Positions 24,724 through 33,651 of a stretch of 60,643 nucleotides of DNA are shown piece by piece; position 1 is the first letter of the stretch; each line of letters opens with the position of its first letter. Below the pieces are notes generated by a model. The model was not told where the DNA came from and made no database searches. It worked only from the letters and a program-made list of their open reading frames with translations. The stretch comes from Pauljensenia sp902373545 (lineage in GTDB: Bacteria > Actinomycetota > Actinomycetes > Actinomycetales > Actinomycetaceae), in contig NZ_JAPWAG010000013.1 in assembly GCF_041432775.1 (NCBI RefSeq), positions 1-60,643 on the forward strand. Direction: 5' to 3'. The position numbers and the translations under genes were made by a program.

Positions 24724-26771
24724 TACGCCTCCATTCGGAATGAGATGTTCTCGCCGAGCTCGACGACGTCCCCCGGCTTGAGGACCATGGCCACAGACCC
24801 GTCCAGGCGGACGGGGGCCTGCCCGGGGCGCATCAGCAGAGTGCCGTTTTGGGAGCCGAGGTCGTGGAGCCGCACGTCCCAGTCGTCGATCCGCAGCTCG
24901 CAGTGACTGCGAGATATCTTCTTGCCGGGGCTCGGGACAATGGCCAGGCGCGCGGGGGCGCGACCAGCGGTCGGGGTTGAGCGGGGACGTCGCCCGATGA
25001 TGATGTCCTGGTTGAGGGGCACCTCTTCCCCCGTGGACAGGATGATCCGGCCCAGGTCTGGGCGCGGGACGGTGACGGAGCTGCTGCTCAGCGGAGACGA
25101 ACAGATTCGACACGACGAGGCGTGGGTCGGGTTCGGGTGCCCCTTCTCGCACAGGACCGCCAGGACCTGCGGACCGACCGCGGCTGACGTCGCCTGCACG
25201 CAGGACGTGTCCTGCGCGGGCTCCGTGCCAATCTGTCGCGCGTACTCGCGCAGCTCGCGGGCGCGCTCCGGGAGCATCGTCTGTCCGTCGTGATCGCCCT
25301 CGGCCTGCGTCGCCGCGAGTCGTTGATAGGCGGCGCTGGGCGCGGCTTCCTGCGCTCGCGGAGCGCCTGAGGAGAGTCCGGGGACAGAGTCGATGAAGAA
25401 GCTTCCCGGGGGCGGGTCGAATCGGGGCTCGGGTTCTGCTGCCGAGACCGGCGGACCCGAAACCGCCTGACCGGGGACGGGTGGGACCGGATCATCGATG
25501 GCGGGCTCCGGTGCCTCCCGGTGCTCTGTCTCAGGCGGGGAGGCGAACGACGGGGGCACGGGAACCGGGTCGTCGTCGATGACATCGGAGTTTTGAATCT
25601 GCCTGACGGCCGCTTGCTCGACGGAATACTCTGGACGCTCGGCACCGTAGAGGTATTCGAAGCGGGAACGCACGCCATCCTCCGCTTCCACCTCGAGGGG
25701 TTCGTCCGCCGCATCGTCAGCTGTCGCGTCGAGGGATGGCTTGTCGTCGTCGGGGTCTTCGGCCTCGTCCACGGGGTCGGGCTCGGGTGTCTCGTCCTCG
25801 CGCTCGTACCAGGGGATTTGCGTCTCTTCTCCCGAGGCCCCTGAGCCCGATGGCTCGTCGTCGGCAGGAACGGGGGCGGGGGCAGTCGGCTGGGCAATCA
25901 CAGGATCTGCCGCCGCGTCCTCCTGCTCGGATTCCTCCTCCTCGTCGGACGGAGAGACAAACTGCGCGAAGAAGGCCGCAGCGGGGGAATCGTTGTCCTC
26001 GGCAGACAAGGAAGCGTCGTCGGCCTCACCCGCAGGCTCGTCAGACCCGGACGAGGCCCCCGCGAGCCAAGAGAGATCGGCGGAGGAACCCTCGCCGTCG
26101 GCAGGCGCGTCGCCCGAATCTACTGGGGCGGGATCAGGCGGCAACGGCTCCTCGGGGCTCGCTTGCGCGCCCGCAGAGGGAACGGGTGCGCCGAGAGCCG
26201 GGGAGGCCTCGTCCGAAGCGACGACGGCGCTCGCGGAGGAAGCAGGCCTGGAGGAAGCGGGGGAGGCCTCGTCCCAGGCCACGGACTCGACGCGGGAATC
26301 GGCGGGCGCGCCGCACGCTACCTCGCCGACCGTGCCCGACGCGAGCGTGGCCACGGGCAGGACGGCGCTGATCACCTGCCACCGGGCGGCCTCGGGCATG
26401 GGACCGTCCACCGGCGTGGCGATCCGCCAGCCGGAATGCGTGCGGAAGCGGTGCTCAGACCACGTGATGACGCTGCCCCCGCTCACGGACGTCGGCCCCT
26501 CCGACCCGTCGACGACGACCTCGAAAGCTCCGCGGACAGCGATGTGTGCTTCGCCCGACTCGTCGATGAGTGCGACGAAACTCGGCAGCGCGGCCAGGTT
26601 GGCGGCGAAGGCGGAGGTCAGCTCCTGGAGGAGGACAGCCAGGTCCGCGCCCTCCAGCATGAGCTCCCAGAATCGCTGGGCGAGCTGCTCGTTGCCGGGC
26701 TCCAGGACGACGATTCCGCGCTCGGTCACCGCTGCGGGATAGCCACCCGGCGTCCACGTGCGTTTACGCAT
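24723..26771 (-). CDS. FHA domain protein with zinc ribbon and long acidic linker
   Basis: A 682-residue protein. The N-terminal 150 residues form a globular domain of unknown family (ERGIVVLEPGNEQLAQRFWELM). About 370 residues of acidic, Ser/Pro/Glu-rich disorder follow. Near the C-terminus is a zinc ribbon (CEKGHPNPTHASSCRIC) and then an FHA domain of about 95 residues (IIIGRRPRS, KKISRSHCELR, HDLGSQNGT). The start at 26771 has GGAGGAACAGC just upstream and overlaps the phosphatase gene by 8 bases; an in-frame start at 26795 lies inside that gene. The stop shares one base with the kinase start. A scaffold that gathers kinase clients is likely (inference). Confidence 0.85.
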   Translation of the reverse strand: MRKRTWTPGGYPAAVTERGIVVLEPGNEQLAQRFWELMLEGADLAVLLQELTSAFAANLAALPSFVALIDESGEAHIAVRGAFEVVVDGSEGPTSVSGGSVITWSEHRFRTHSGWRIATPVDGPMPEAARWQVISAVLPVATLASGTVGEVACGAPADSRVESVAWDEASPASSRPASSASAVVASDEASPALGAPVPSAGAQASPEEPLPPDPAPVDSGDAPADGEGSSADLSWLAGASSGSDEPAGEADDASLSAEDNDSPAAAFFAQFVSPSDEEEESEQEDAAADPVIAQPTAPAPVPADDEPSGSGASGEETQIPWYEREDETPEPDPVDEAEDPDDDKPSLDATADDAADEPLEVEAEDGVRSRFEYLYGAERPEYSVEQAAVRQIQNSDVIDDDPVPVPPSFASPPETEHREAPEPAIDDPVPPVPGQAVSGPPVSAAEPEPRFDPPPGSFFIDSVPGLSSGAPRAQEAAPSAAYQRLAATQAEGDHDGQTMLPERARELREYARQIGTEPAQDTSCVQATSAAVGPQVLAVLCEKGHPNPTHASSCRICSSPLSSSSVTVPRPDLGRIILSTGEEVPLNQDIIIGRRPRSTPTAGRAPARLAIVPSPGKKISRSHCELRIDDWDVRLHDLGSQNGTLLMRPGQAPVRLDGSVAMVLKPGDVVELGENISFRMEA

Positions 26772-27672
26772 GCTGTTCCTCCACTCGCGTTGCATCCGCC
26801 AGTTGCTGCTTCTCCATCGGCTGCGAGTCCGCGTCTCCGGCAGAGTTGACGGTCACGTCGTTATCGACGGTTTCGTCGCCGGTACTCGACTGCCCCCACT
26901 CGGGCTCGGCCTCGAGGACATCCGCGATGACGACGGTGATGTTGTCCTTACCGCCAGCACCCAGCGCCTGTGCGATCAACTCGTCGGCTGCCTGCTCGCG
27001 GTCCTTGACGTGGCGCACGATCATCTCGATGAGCGCGTCCGTCACCTCTCCCGACAGCCCGTCGGAGCAGATCACCCACCGGTCGCCGCGATGCACGGGG
27101 ACCATGAAGATATCGGCGGTGACATGACGGGTGGATCCGGCTCCCAGCGCCCGGGTGATGATGTTTCGGTGGGGCAGGGCGCGGGCCTCGACGTCGGTCA
27201 CGTAGCCCGCGTCAATGAGTTCTTGAACCTCGGAATGATCGACAGAGATCTGCTCGAAACTCCCTTCGGAGAGCAGGTAGGTCCGCGAGTCTCCGATGTT
27301 GAACACGGCGGCGCAGGGCTTACCCCGGTACTCCTGGAATGCGATGCCCGTCAGGGTTGAACCCGGTGCCCGCGAGCCCGTTCCCAGATCCGCGACTGCC
27401 AACGCCGCGCGGGATACCGCGGTCGAGAGTAGGGCGGGGGTGGTGAACTCGCCCCGAGCCAACGAGTCACACATGGTGTCGACGACGACCCGAGAGGCGA
27501 CGTCGCCCGCGTCGTTTCCTCCCATTCCGTCCGCCACGAAGTAGGTGGGGAAGGAAGCCCCCCACGAGTCCTCGTTATGCGTGCGGCGGCGTCCCACATC
27601 TGTGCGGGCAGCGTGCGCGACGACGACCCGAGAACCCCCGGGGCCGACCGCTTCGACACACTCGTTACCCAT
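26764..27672 (-). CDS. PP2C-family Ser/Thr protein phosphatase
   Basis: A 302-residue, soluble PPM phosphatase that would reverse the neighbouring kinase. The metal ligands are visible at Asp35 (RTHNEDSWG) and Asp48 (VADGMGGNDAG), with further motifs NIGDSRTYLL, VICSDGLSG and GGKDNITVVIAD. The C-terminal 45 residues are acidic and dispensable-looking. It starts at the ATG at 27672, overlapping the RDD-FHA gene by 8 bases; the long open frame upstream is not coding. It corresponds to PrpC of PFNA clusters. Confidence 0.92.
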   Translation of the reverse strand: MGNECVEAVGPGGSRVVVAHAARTDVGRRRTHNEDSWGASFPTYFVADGMGGNDAGDVASRVVVDTMCDSLARGEFTTPALLSTAVSRAALAVADLGTGSRAPGSTLTGIAFQEYRGKPCAAVFNIGDSRTYLLSEGSFEQISVDHSEVQELIDAGYVTDVEARALPHRNIITRALGAGSTRHVTADIFMVPVHRGDRWVICSDGLSGEVTDALIEMIVRHVKDREQAADELIAQALGAGGKDNITVVIADVLEAEPEWGQSSTGDETVDNDVTVNSAGDADSQPMEKQQLADATRVEEQHA

Positions 27673-28891
27673 TGACGACCACGCTCCGCTGCCCGTACCG
27701 GACGGTGTCTCCGGGCGCCGCGACGATGGGGGAACCGGGCACGACAGGCGTCTCCTGGCCGTCGGCGCGCACAACGACCGTGCCGCCGGTGGAGTGCAGG
27801 TCCTCGACGAGAACCCCCTCCCGCGTCGCCGTGAGCACGACGTGAGTCTTCGATACCGTCCGATCCGGGTCATCGACGGGCACGAGGGAGGCAGTGGGGC
27901 GCGAGGCCGGGGCGACCGGGTTGCGTCCGAGCACGATCGAGCCGCCGAATGGATAGTCCACGCCCGTGTCGAAGGTGACCCGAGCCGTGTCGTAGCGCAC
28001 CCCGAGCTGTGTGCGGTCATCGTCGTCATCCTCGTGGTGGGAGGAGGCCGACGCACTCCCCGAATACGAGGACGAGGGCGGGGTGAAGGACAAAGGAGGC
28101 TCGGACACCTCGGGGGCTGGCGTGCTGACACCTGTGCCGGAAGTCGACCAAGGCGTTGCCCCGATATAGTCGGAGGAAGGCGCGGGTGCGCTCGCCGCGG
28201 GCGAAGGAACGGAGGGCGCTGCCGGGCTCGGATCGGGGATCGCACTTCCCCACGGCACGTGCACCGTCTCCGTTTCCTTTTCGGGCACTGTCGGGACAGG
28301 CGGCAGCGAAGCGGCGGCCGAGGACGTGGCGTTCCACGGGTGGACTACCGGCTCGGGCTCCTCCTCGGGCTCGGGGGCGGGGGTCTTGTAGGTGTCGCGT
28401 CCCGCTTTCGTGTTGATCGGGACGATGCCCAGCGTGCGGTCGAACCACGTCCGGTTCATCTCGTCCATGCTGGCGAAGCAGATGATCATGGGTCCGAGTC
28501 CGAAGGTGAAGGAAGCGATGAGACCCTGCAAGACTAGCTTCCATAGCGATGCCCACCCCGCAGCAGCTCCCGTGTCGTAGCGAACCCAACGCACGCCTAC
28601 GGCACGCATCATTGGAGTTGCGCCGGTTCGCACGATGACAATCACAAGCATGATGAACCAGGCGAAGCACAAGAAAAGGATCGCAAGCACGAGGTGCTCG
28701 ATGTCATCCGGTGACATTCGATTGATCATCGCACCCGCGATGATAGAGGAAATGAGCATCTGGGCAGCGGTATAGAAGATGGCGGTCAGGATACGCCACA
28801 AGAATCGGCGCCAGATGTTGACTGCGACCGTCCCCGCCAGGTGTGGGGGAACCTCGACGGAGGGCTTTCCCGGGACCGTCATTTCATACAT
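27665..28891 (-). CDS. RDD membrane protein with C-terminal FHA domain
   Basis: A 408-residue protein. Residues 25-165 hold an RDD-like membrane domain with three spans. Residues 170-305 are a disordered Pro/Ser/Glu linker containing several Thr residues. Residues 315-405 form an FHA domain (GSIVLGRNP, DRTVSKTHVVL, EDLHSTGGT). AAAGG lies 8 bases before the ATG at 28891. The start overlaps the transglutaminase-like gene. It would tether a phosphothreonine reader to the membrane, near the kinase and the FHA-bearing ATPase. Confidence 0.85.
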   Translation of the reverse strand: MYEMTVPGKPSVEVPPHLAGTVAVNIWRRFLWRILTAIFYTAAQMLISSIIAGAMINRMSPDDIEHLVLAILFLCFAWFIMLVIVIVRTGATPMMRAVGVRWVRYDTGAAAGWASLWKLVLQGLIASFTFGLGPMIICFASMDEMNRTWFDRTLGIVPINTKAGRDTYKTPAPEPEEEPEPVVHPWNATSSAAASLPPVPTVPEKETETVHVPWGSAIPDPSPAAPSVPSPAASAPAPSSDYIGATPWSTSGTGVSTPAPEVSEPPLSFTPPSSSYSGSASASSHHEDDDDDRTQLGVRYDTARVTFDTGVDYPFGGSIVLGRNPVAPASRPTASLVPVDDPDRTVSKTHVVLTATREGVLVEDLHSTGGTVVVRADGQETPVVPGSPIVAAPGDTVRYGQRSVVVNG

Positions 28892-31313
28892 TGTCCGTGC
28901 CTTTCAGGGGTGTGGCCTCGTCGGTGGCCGCGGGTGTTGTCTTCTTCGCGCGCCACTGGGCGAGCAGCTCGATGAGGGAATCGACGCGCACGCGCAGAGG
29001 AACCCGGCGCATCCGCAGGGAACGCGTCGACAGGAACGCCCAGTAGCGCCGATACCAGGGTGTCTTCCCCGAAATCGCTGCCACGACCTCGTCCCTGATC
29101 TCCCAGGAACGCTCCGCGCCCCCACCCTGAGCGCCCGCGTCGGAGAACACGACGGCGTCGAGCGAACGGGCCATGGACACCAGCTCGGTGCACTGCTCGT
29201 CCCACCGGTGGAAACCGGTATCTGCGGGGATCTCGGCGCGGCGGTCCTCCAGCCGCGCGTCGATGGCGCGCGCTTGCGTCAGGCGTGTCGCCCCCACGGG
29301 CACGCGCAGTCCGGTGTCCGTCGCGTAGTCGACGACGTCCTCCCATGCGCCCGCGGCGCGTTCTTCATCGGACCCCTGGGTGCGCCTGCGGCGCCGACGC
29401 AGCGCCTTGAAGAGGAGCAGACCCCAGATCGGGGAGAGCGCCAGGACGCCGAGGGCCGTCCAGCCCAGGATCGCCAGGAGGATACCGATCCACGCGGGCC
29501 AGCCTTCCTCGTTGTCGTCCGAGTCGTCGAAGGTGTCCGGCGGAAGCTCCGCCGGGTCCTGCGGCGGGTCCGGCGGCTGGAGGACCTGAGGCTTCGGATC
29601 GGGCTTGGGCTTGGGGACCTCCGTTTGGGGCACCTGGTCGCGCGGGGGAGTCGGGTCGAAGGCGACCCATCCAGCGCCCTCGAAGGGGACCTCGACCCAC
29701 AGGTGCGTGTCCTTGCCCGTCATCGTCACCGGTCCCGAGGCCGGGGTCTCCGGGTGGAATCCCATGACGATCCGGGAGGGGATCTGTTGCGAGCGCAGCA
29801 TGAGGAGCATCGCGACCGCGTACTGGTCGTCGTCGCCGATGAGCTGGTCGGCGCTCAGGAAGTCCTCGATGCGCGAGGTGCGGTGGCCCGGCAGGGAGAG
29901 CTGGTCGGAGCCGTCGGAGTAGAAGCCCTCGTCGTGGAGCGTGCGCTGAATGGCGCGGACCTGCGCGATGCCCGGTGCGGCGTCGCCGATCATTTCCGTG
30001 GCGGCGTCGGCGACTTCGGAGGGGACTCCCTCGTCGGCTGCTGACGTCGTGCGCGAGAACGCTCGGCCTTCAAGCTCCTCGTCGCTCCACTGACGCGTCA
30101 CCACGCCGGTGACCCGGTAGGAGTCTCCCTGCGCGAGTCGCACGGTGGACAGCGCAGTCTCGAGGCGGTCGTGGAAGTAGAGCGCGTCAGCGAGCTGGTT
30201 GGCCCGATCGGAGGTGTACTCCAGGGAGCGCGCCCCGTCGACGGTGGGAACCCAGTTCCCTGAGTAACCCTCGATGCGCACGGTCACGTTCGAGGCCTGG
30301 GCGTCGGCGGGCGCGGGAGTCTCGTAGAAGGAGGTTCCGACGTGGCGGAATCCAGACCCGTTGGCGTTCGTGGCGATCTGGATGACCGTCCCGTCGTAGT
30401 AGTCGAGGGTCGCGAGGCGGAGCCTGCCTCCCTCGGGCAGCCCGTCGACCGTCAGGAGCTCTGTGTCCTTGTCGGTCGTGTTCAGGAAGCGGAACTGCGT
30501 GGCCGGTGAGTGGTATTCCTGGAGGTTGAGCGGCGGCTCGACGTAGTCGCGCGCGACCGTGCGGTGCGAATCCGTGACGACGACGCGCGTGAGGGGAACG
30601 GCGACCGCGAGGGCCAGGGCGATCAGCGTGACCGCGCCGAGGCCTCGGCGCACGGCGGGGTTGGCAGCACGCTCGTGGAACTCGACGACCCCGCGCCCGC
30701 CCTCGCGGCGCGTGCGTCCGGCCACGTGCGCGGACCAGACGACGCCCACGATCACGGTGAACAGGCCGATCGGCAGGGCGAGGGGGGCTTGATGGGAGCT
30801 CCAGATAATGCCGAGGAGGCCCAGGATGCCGATGGGAGCAAGCGCCCACGCCGGTCGCTTGGTGCGCAGCACGATGGTGAGCGCGATGAAGGAGGTGACC
30901 AGGGCGCTCAGGAAGGGCATGATCGCCGGCCCGACGAAGATGCCGGCGGGCGGTTGAACGGTCAGCAGGTCCTTCCACGAGGTGATCGTGCCGATGACCA
31001 GCATCTGGATCGTTCGCCGCGTGGGCAGGACGTGGTAGGCGGTCGTTGTGGGCAGGGCGAGGGGGCCACCGGCTAGCAGGTAGGCGGCGGCCAAGGCCAG
31101 CGTCGATCCAATCGTCCTGACGCGAAGCGCGGCGGTGAGCGCGGCGACCAGGACGCCCACGACGAGGCCTCCCAGAGCTGCGACGTACCCGGTGGTTCCG
31201 CCAAAGACGGGGCCGTGGATAAGGGCCACTGCGGCGAGCAGCGAGACTACCGCGAGGGCGTCGATGCCGCGCCGGAGCGCGGAGGCGGCCAGGGGAGAAG
31301 GGTTCGTCGTCAT
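28884..31313 (-). CDS. TgpA-type membrane protein with degenerate transglutaminase domain
   Basis: An 809-residue protein with six or more N-terminal spans, a large outer domain, a transglutaminase-like fold at about 430-570, a further span near 610-640 and a cytosolic C-terminal domain. The usual catalytic Cys in a GDCEQYA-type motif is absent; here the motif reads GDDDQYA (493-499). The partner His537 (DTHLWVEV) and Asp553 (VAFDPTPP) remain. Thiol catalysis is therefore unlikely, and a binding role is more plausible. It overlaps the DUF58 gene by four bases. MoxR, DUF58 and transglutaminase-like genes commonly travel together, and all three are PFNA members. Confidence 0.88.
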   Translation of the reverse strand: MTTNPSPLAASALRRGIDALAVVSLLAAVALIHGPVFGGTTGYVAALGGLVVGVLVAALTAALRVRTIGSTLALAAAYLLAGGPLALPTTTAYHVLPTRRTIQMLVIGTITSWKDLLTVQPPAGIFVGPAIMPFLSALVTSFIALTIVLRTKRPAWALAPIGILGLLGIIWSSHQAPLALPIGLFTVIVGVVWSAHVAGRTRREGGRGVVEFHERAANPAVRRGLGAVTLIALALAVAVPLTRVVVTDSHRTVARDYVEPPLNLQEYHSPATQFRFLNTTDKDTELLTVDGLPEGGRLRLATLDYYDGTVIQIATNANGSGFRHVGTSFYETPAPADAQASNVTVRIEGYSGNWVPTVDGARSLEYTSDRANQLADALYFHDRLETALSTVRLAQGDSYRVTGVVTRQWSDEELEGRAFSRTTSAADEGVPSEVADAATEMIGDAAPGIAQVRAIQRTLHDEGFYSDGSDQLSLPGHRTSRIEDFLSADQLIGDDDQYAVAMLLMLRSQQIPSRIVMGFHPETPASGPVTMTGKDTHLWVEVPFEGAGWVAFDPTPPRDQVPQTEVPKPKPDPKPQVLQPPDPPQDPAELPPDTFDDSDDNEEGWPAWIGILLAILGWTALGVLALSPIWGLLLFKALRRRRRRTQGSDEERAAGAWEDVVDYATDTGLRVPVGATRLTQARAIDARLEDRRAEIPADTGFHRWDEQCTELVSMARSLDAVVFSDAGAQGGGAERSWEIRDEVVAAISGKTPWYRRYWAFLSTRSLRMRRVPLRVRVDSLIELLAQWRAKKTTPAATDEATPLKGTDNV

Positions 31314-32623
31314 CCGAGGGCCTTCCACATTCCGATGGCGAAGTCATCCAGGGTGGGCGCGACGACGACCGGCGTGTTGCCGAGAGTACGCAGCTCGAAG
31401 TCGGCGTCCATGTCGATGCGCACGCCGGTGATCACCATGTCGAGGGGGAGGCGCGTGAGGGCCGCGTGCAGGTCCGCCAGGGGGGTGCGCGATCCAGAGA
31501 TGACGACGGCGGTCGAGGCCTGGGAGGCCTCGGTCCCAGCGCGCTGGGTCAGTGCGCTGATGCGTTCTGCGCCCAGGACGCGCTCGACCCCGGAGAGGGA
31601 GTCCATCGCGTGCATCGGGGTGGGGGTCTTGAGGTGACCGACCTGGGTGTGCACCGAGACCTCCTTCGCATCGACGAGGGCCGCGCGCGCCATGGAGGCC
31701 GCCGCGGAGACGCCGATCTCGAACTCCTCGTCGCTTGCCCACGCATCGGTGTCCAGGTCGAGGACGATGAGCAGGTGGGATCGGCGCGTTTCCTCAAATT
31801 GGCGGACCATGAGCTTGCCGACGCGCGCCGTGGAGCGCCAGTGGATGGCGCGCCGGTCGTCGCCGGGGACGTATTCGCGCAGGGCGTGGAAGGACACGTC
31901 AGCGGAGGACAGGTCCTGCGTGGTCGCTCCTTCGATGTCGCGGATGAAACCGACCGTCGAGGCGTTCATGGCGACCGTTCGCGGGTGGATGTAGAGTTCG
32001 GTGGCATCGGACCACGTCTGGACGCGGCGGACCAGGCCGAGGCCGTCGCCGCGGATCGTGGAGGCAGGGCCCACGGCCACGACGCCTCGCCGCGTCGTCG
32101 CGATTGCGAAGACCTCCTCGTGGTTCTGGTCCCGTCCCAGCGCCGGGCACAGGAACGAGTTCGCGCCCGCGCCGACGCGCAGCTCGACCATGGTGGCGCG
32201 CAGGCGCCGAGCCGTGGGGTTGGAGACTGTCAGCGCGCCGAGGGCTTTCTCGCCGACCGTCACGCGCGTGTTGGCGAGCCGCAGCGCGACGGCGTGCCCT
32301 GCCCGGCCCAGGGACCACAGGAGGGAGAGGGCCACCAGGGTCAGGCACGTGAAGCCCAGGACCGCGGCCTCGACCCACGAGAACAGGACGCCCGCCAGGG
32401 AGGCTCCCGCCCCGATGATCGCCGTTCCCCAGCCGAGCACAGTCAGGGACGACAGCAGTCGCAGGAATGAGCCGAGGCCGGGGACCCGCCGCGCCGCAGC
32501 GATGCAGGTCCGCCAGGAGGAGACGACCGTCGCCGACGCGCGCGCGAGAGCGACGCGCGCACGTGTGACGGCGTCGAGGCGCTCGCGCAGGTGGCGCTTG
32601 TCGGCGACGGAACGCGGTGCCAC
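31310..32623 (-). CDS. DUF58 domain membrane protein
   Basis: A 437-residue protein with two hydrophobic spans near 60-100 and a C-terminal DUF58 region carrying the family signature GDDRRAIHWRSTAR. A von Willebrand A-like segment follows (LLIVLDLDTDAW). GTG at 32623 is chosen as start: GAGGATC lies directly upstream, and the codon stands 5 bp after the MoxR stop. Earlier in-frame codons fall inside the MoxR gene. DUF58 proteins pair with MoxR ATPases in envelope assembly or maturation of partner complexes. Confidence 0.87.
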   Translation of the reverse strand: MAPRSVADKRHLRERLDAVTRARVALARASATVVSSWRTCIAAARRVPGLGSFLRLLSSLTVLGWGTAIIGAGASLAGVLFSWVEAAVLGFTCLTLVALSLLWSLGRAGHAVALRLANTRVTVGEKALGALTVSNPTARRLRATMVELRVGAGANSFLCPALGRDQNHEEVFAIATTRRGVVAVGPASTIRGDGLGLVRRVQTWSDATELYIHPRTVAMNASTVGFIRDIEGATTQDLSSADVSFHALREYVPGDDRRAIHWRSTARVGKLMVRQFEETRRSHLLIVLDLDTDAWASDEEFEIGVSAAASMARAALVDAKEVSVHTQVGHLKTPTPMHAMDSLSGVERVLGAERISALTQRAGTEASQASTAVVISGSRTPLADLHAALTRLPLDMVITGVRIDMDADFELRTLGNTPVVVAPTLDDFAIGMWKALG

Positions 32624-32628
32624 GATCC

Positions 32629-33594
32629 TCAGCCCTTCATGACCGGGGCGGCGACCGCTCCCAGCGCACGCTCGATGACGCCCTCGCGCGTGGCCCCGCC
32701 GAACTCGGCGTCGGGGTCCAAGACGAGCCTGTGAGCCCACACGCGCACCGCCAGGGCTTGCACGTCGTCGGGGATCACGAAGTTACGGCCCTGGGCGATA
32801 GCCCACACGCGGGCGGCGCGCATCATGGCGATGGCTCCACGCGTCGAGACGCCGATACGGACCTCGGAGTCGGCGCGGCTCGCCTCGCACAGGTCCTGCA
32901 CGTAGGCGGCGATCGAGCGGTCGACGTAGTTGTTGGCCGCCAGGTCCGCCATGTCGGCGACCGCCTTTGTGGAGATCACGGGGGACAGGGTGCGGGTGCG
33001 GTCGGGCGCGGCGGAGCCGAGGATGACGTCAATGCCGGCCTCGCGGCCCGGGTAGCCGATCGAGGTCTTCATGAGGAAGCGGTCCAGCTGAGCCTCGGGC
33101 AGGCGGTAGGTGCCGGCCTGCTCGACGGGGTTCTGCGTGGCGATCACCATGAAGGGGCGTCCCGTCTCGCGGCGCACGCCGTCGACGGTCACCTGGGCCT
33201 CTTCCATGACCTCCAGGAGGGCCGACTGGGTCTTGGGCGAGGCACGGTTGATCTCATCGGCCAGGACGATCGAGGCGAAGATAGGGCCCTTGTGGAAGTC
33301 CCACGATCCCGTCCGCTGGTCGTAGATGGTCACGCCCGTGATGTCGGAAGGCAGCAGGTCGGGCGTGAACTGGATGCGCGAATGCGTCCCGTGGACGGTG
33401 GCCGCGATGGCACGCGCCAGCGCCGTCTTGCCTGTTCCCGGCGCGTCCTCGAGGAGCAGGTGCCCCTCGGCGAACATGCAGGTCAGCGCCAGGCGGATGA
33501 CCTCTTCCTTGCCCAGGAGGGCCTGGCCGACGTTGTCCGTGATCCTCGTGAAGGAGTCGGCGAACCAGTGGGCGTTGTCTGCGGTGACTTCCAT
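32629..33594 (-). CDS. MoxR-family AAA+ ATPase
   Basis: A 321-residue cytosolic chaperone-like ATPase. Walker A is APGTGKTAL (51-59), Walker B IVLADEINRA, sensor 1 VIATQNPVEQ and the Arg-containing sensor 2 region lies beyond residue 240. AAGGA precedes the ATG by 7 bases. A 57-bp gap separates it from the giant surface-protein gene upstream. MoxR ATPases remodel partner proteins, often with a DUF58 protein as the metal- or substrate-handling partner, as encoded next. Confidence 0.93.
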   Translation of the reverse strand: MEVTADNAHWFADSFTRITDNVGQALLGKEEVIRLALTCMFAEGHLLLEDAPGTGKTALARAIAATVHGTHSRIQFTPDLLPSDITGVTIYDQRTGSWDFHKGPIFASIVLADEINRASPKTQSALLEVMEEAQVTVDGVRRETGRPFMVIATQNPVEQAGTYRLPEAQLDRFLMKTSIGYPGREAGIDVILGSAAPDRTRTLSPVISTKAVADMADLAANNYVDRSIAAYVQDLCEASRADSEVRIGVSTRGAIAMMRAARVWAIAQGRNFVIPDDVQALAVRVWAHRLVLDPDAEFGGATREGVIERALGAVAAPVMKG

Positions 33595-33651
33595 TGTTGT
33601 CCTTAGTTGTGCTGTGTGAAAGGGGCTCGTTTGTTGTGGTTGCGTGTGTTA

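Noticed and set aside
26771..28245. Extended open frame upstream of the PP2C phosphatase as a fused N-terminus
   Set aside because: The upstream 190 residues are a shadow of the RDD-FHA gene; the phosphatase domain begins right at the ATG at 27672.
30637..30652. 16-bp perfect palindrome CGCCGAGGCCTCGGCG as an operator
   Set aside because: It lies inside the conserved coding part of the TgpA-like gene and is explained by GC-rich codons.
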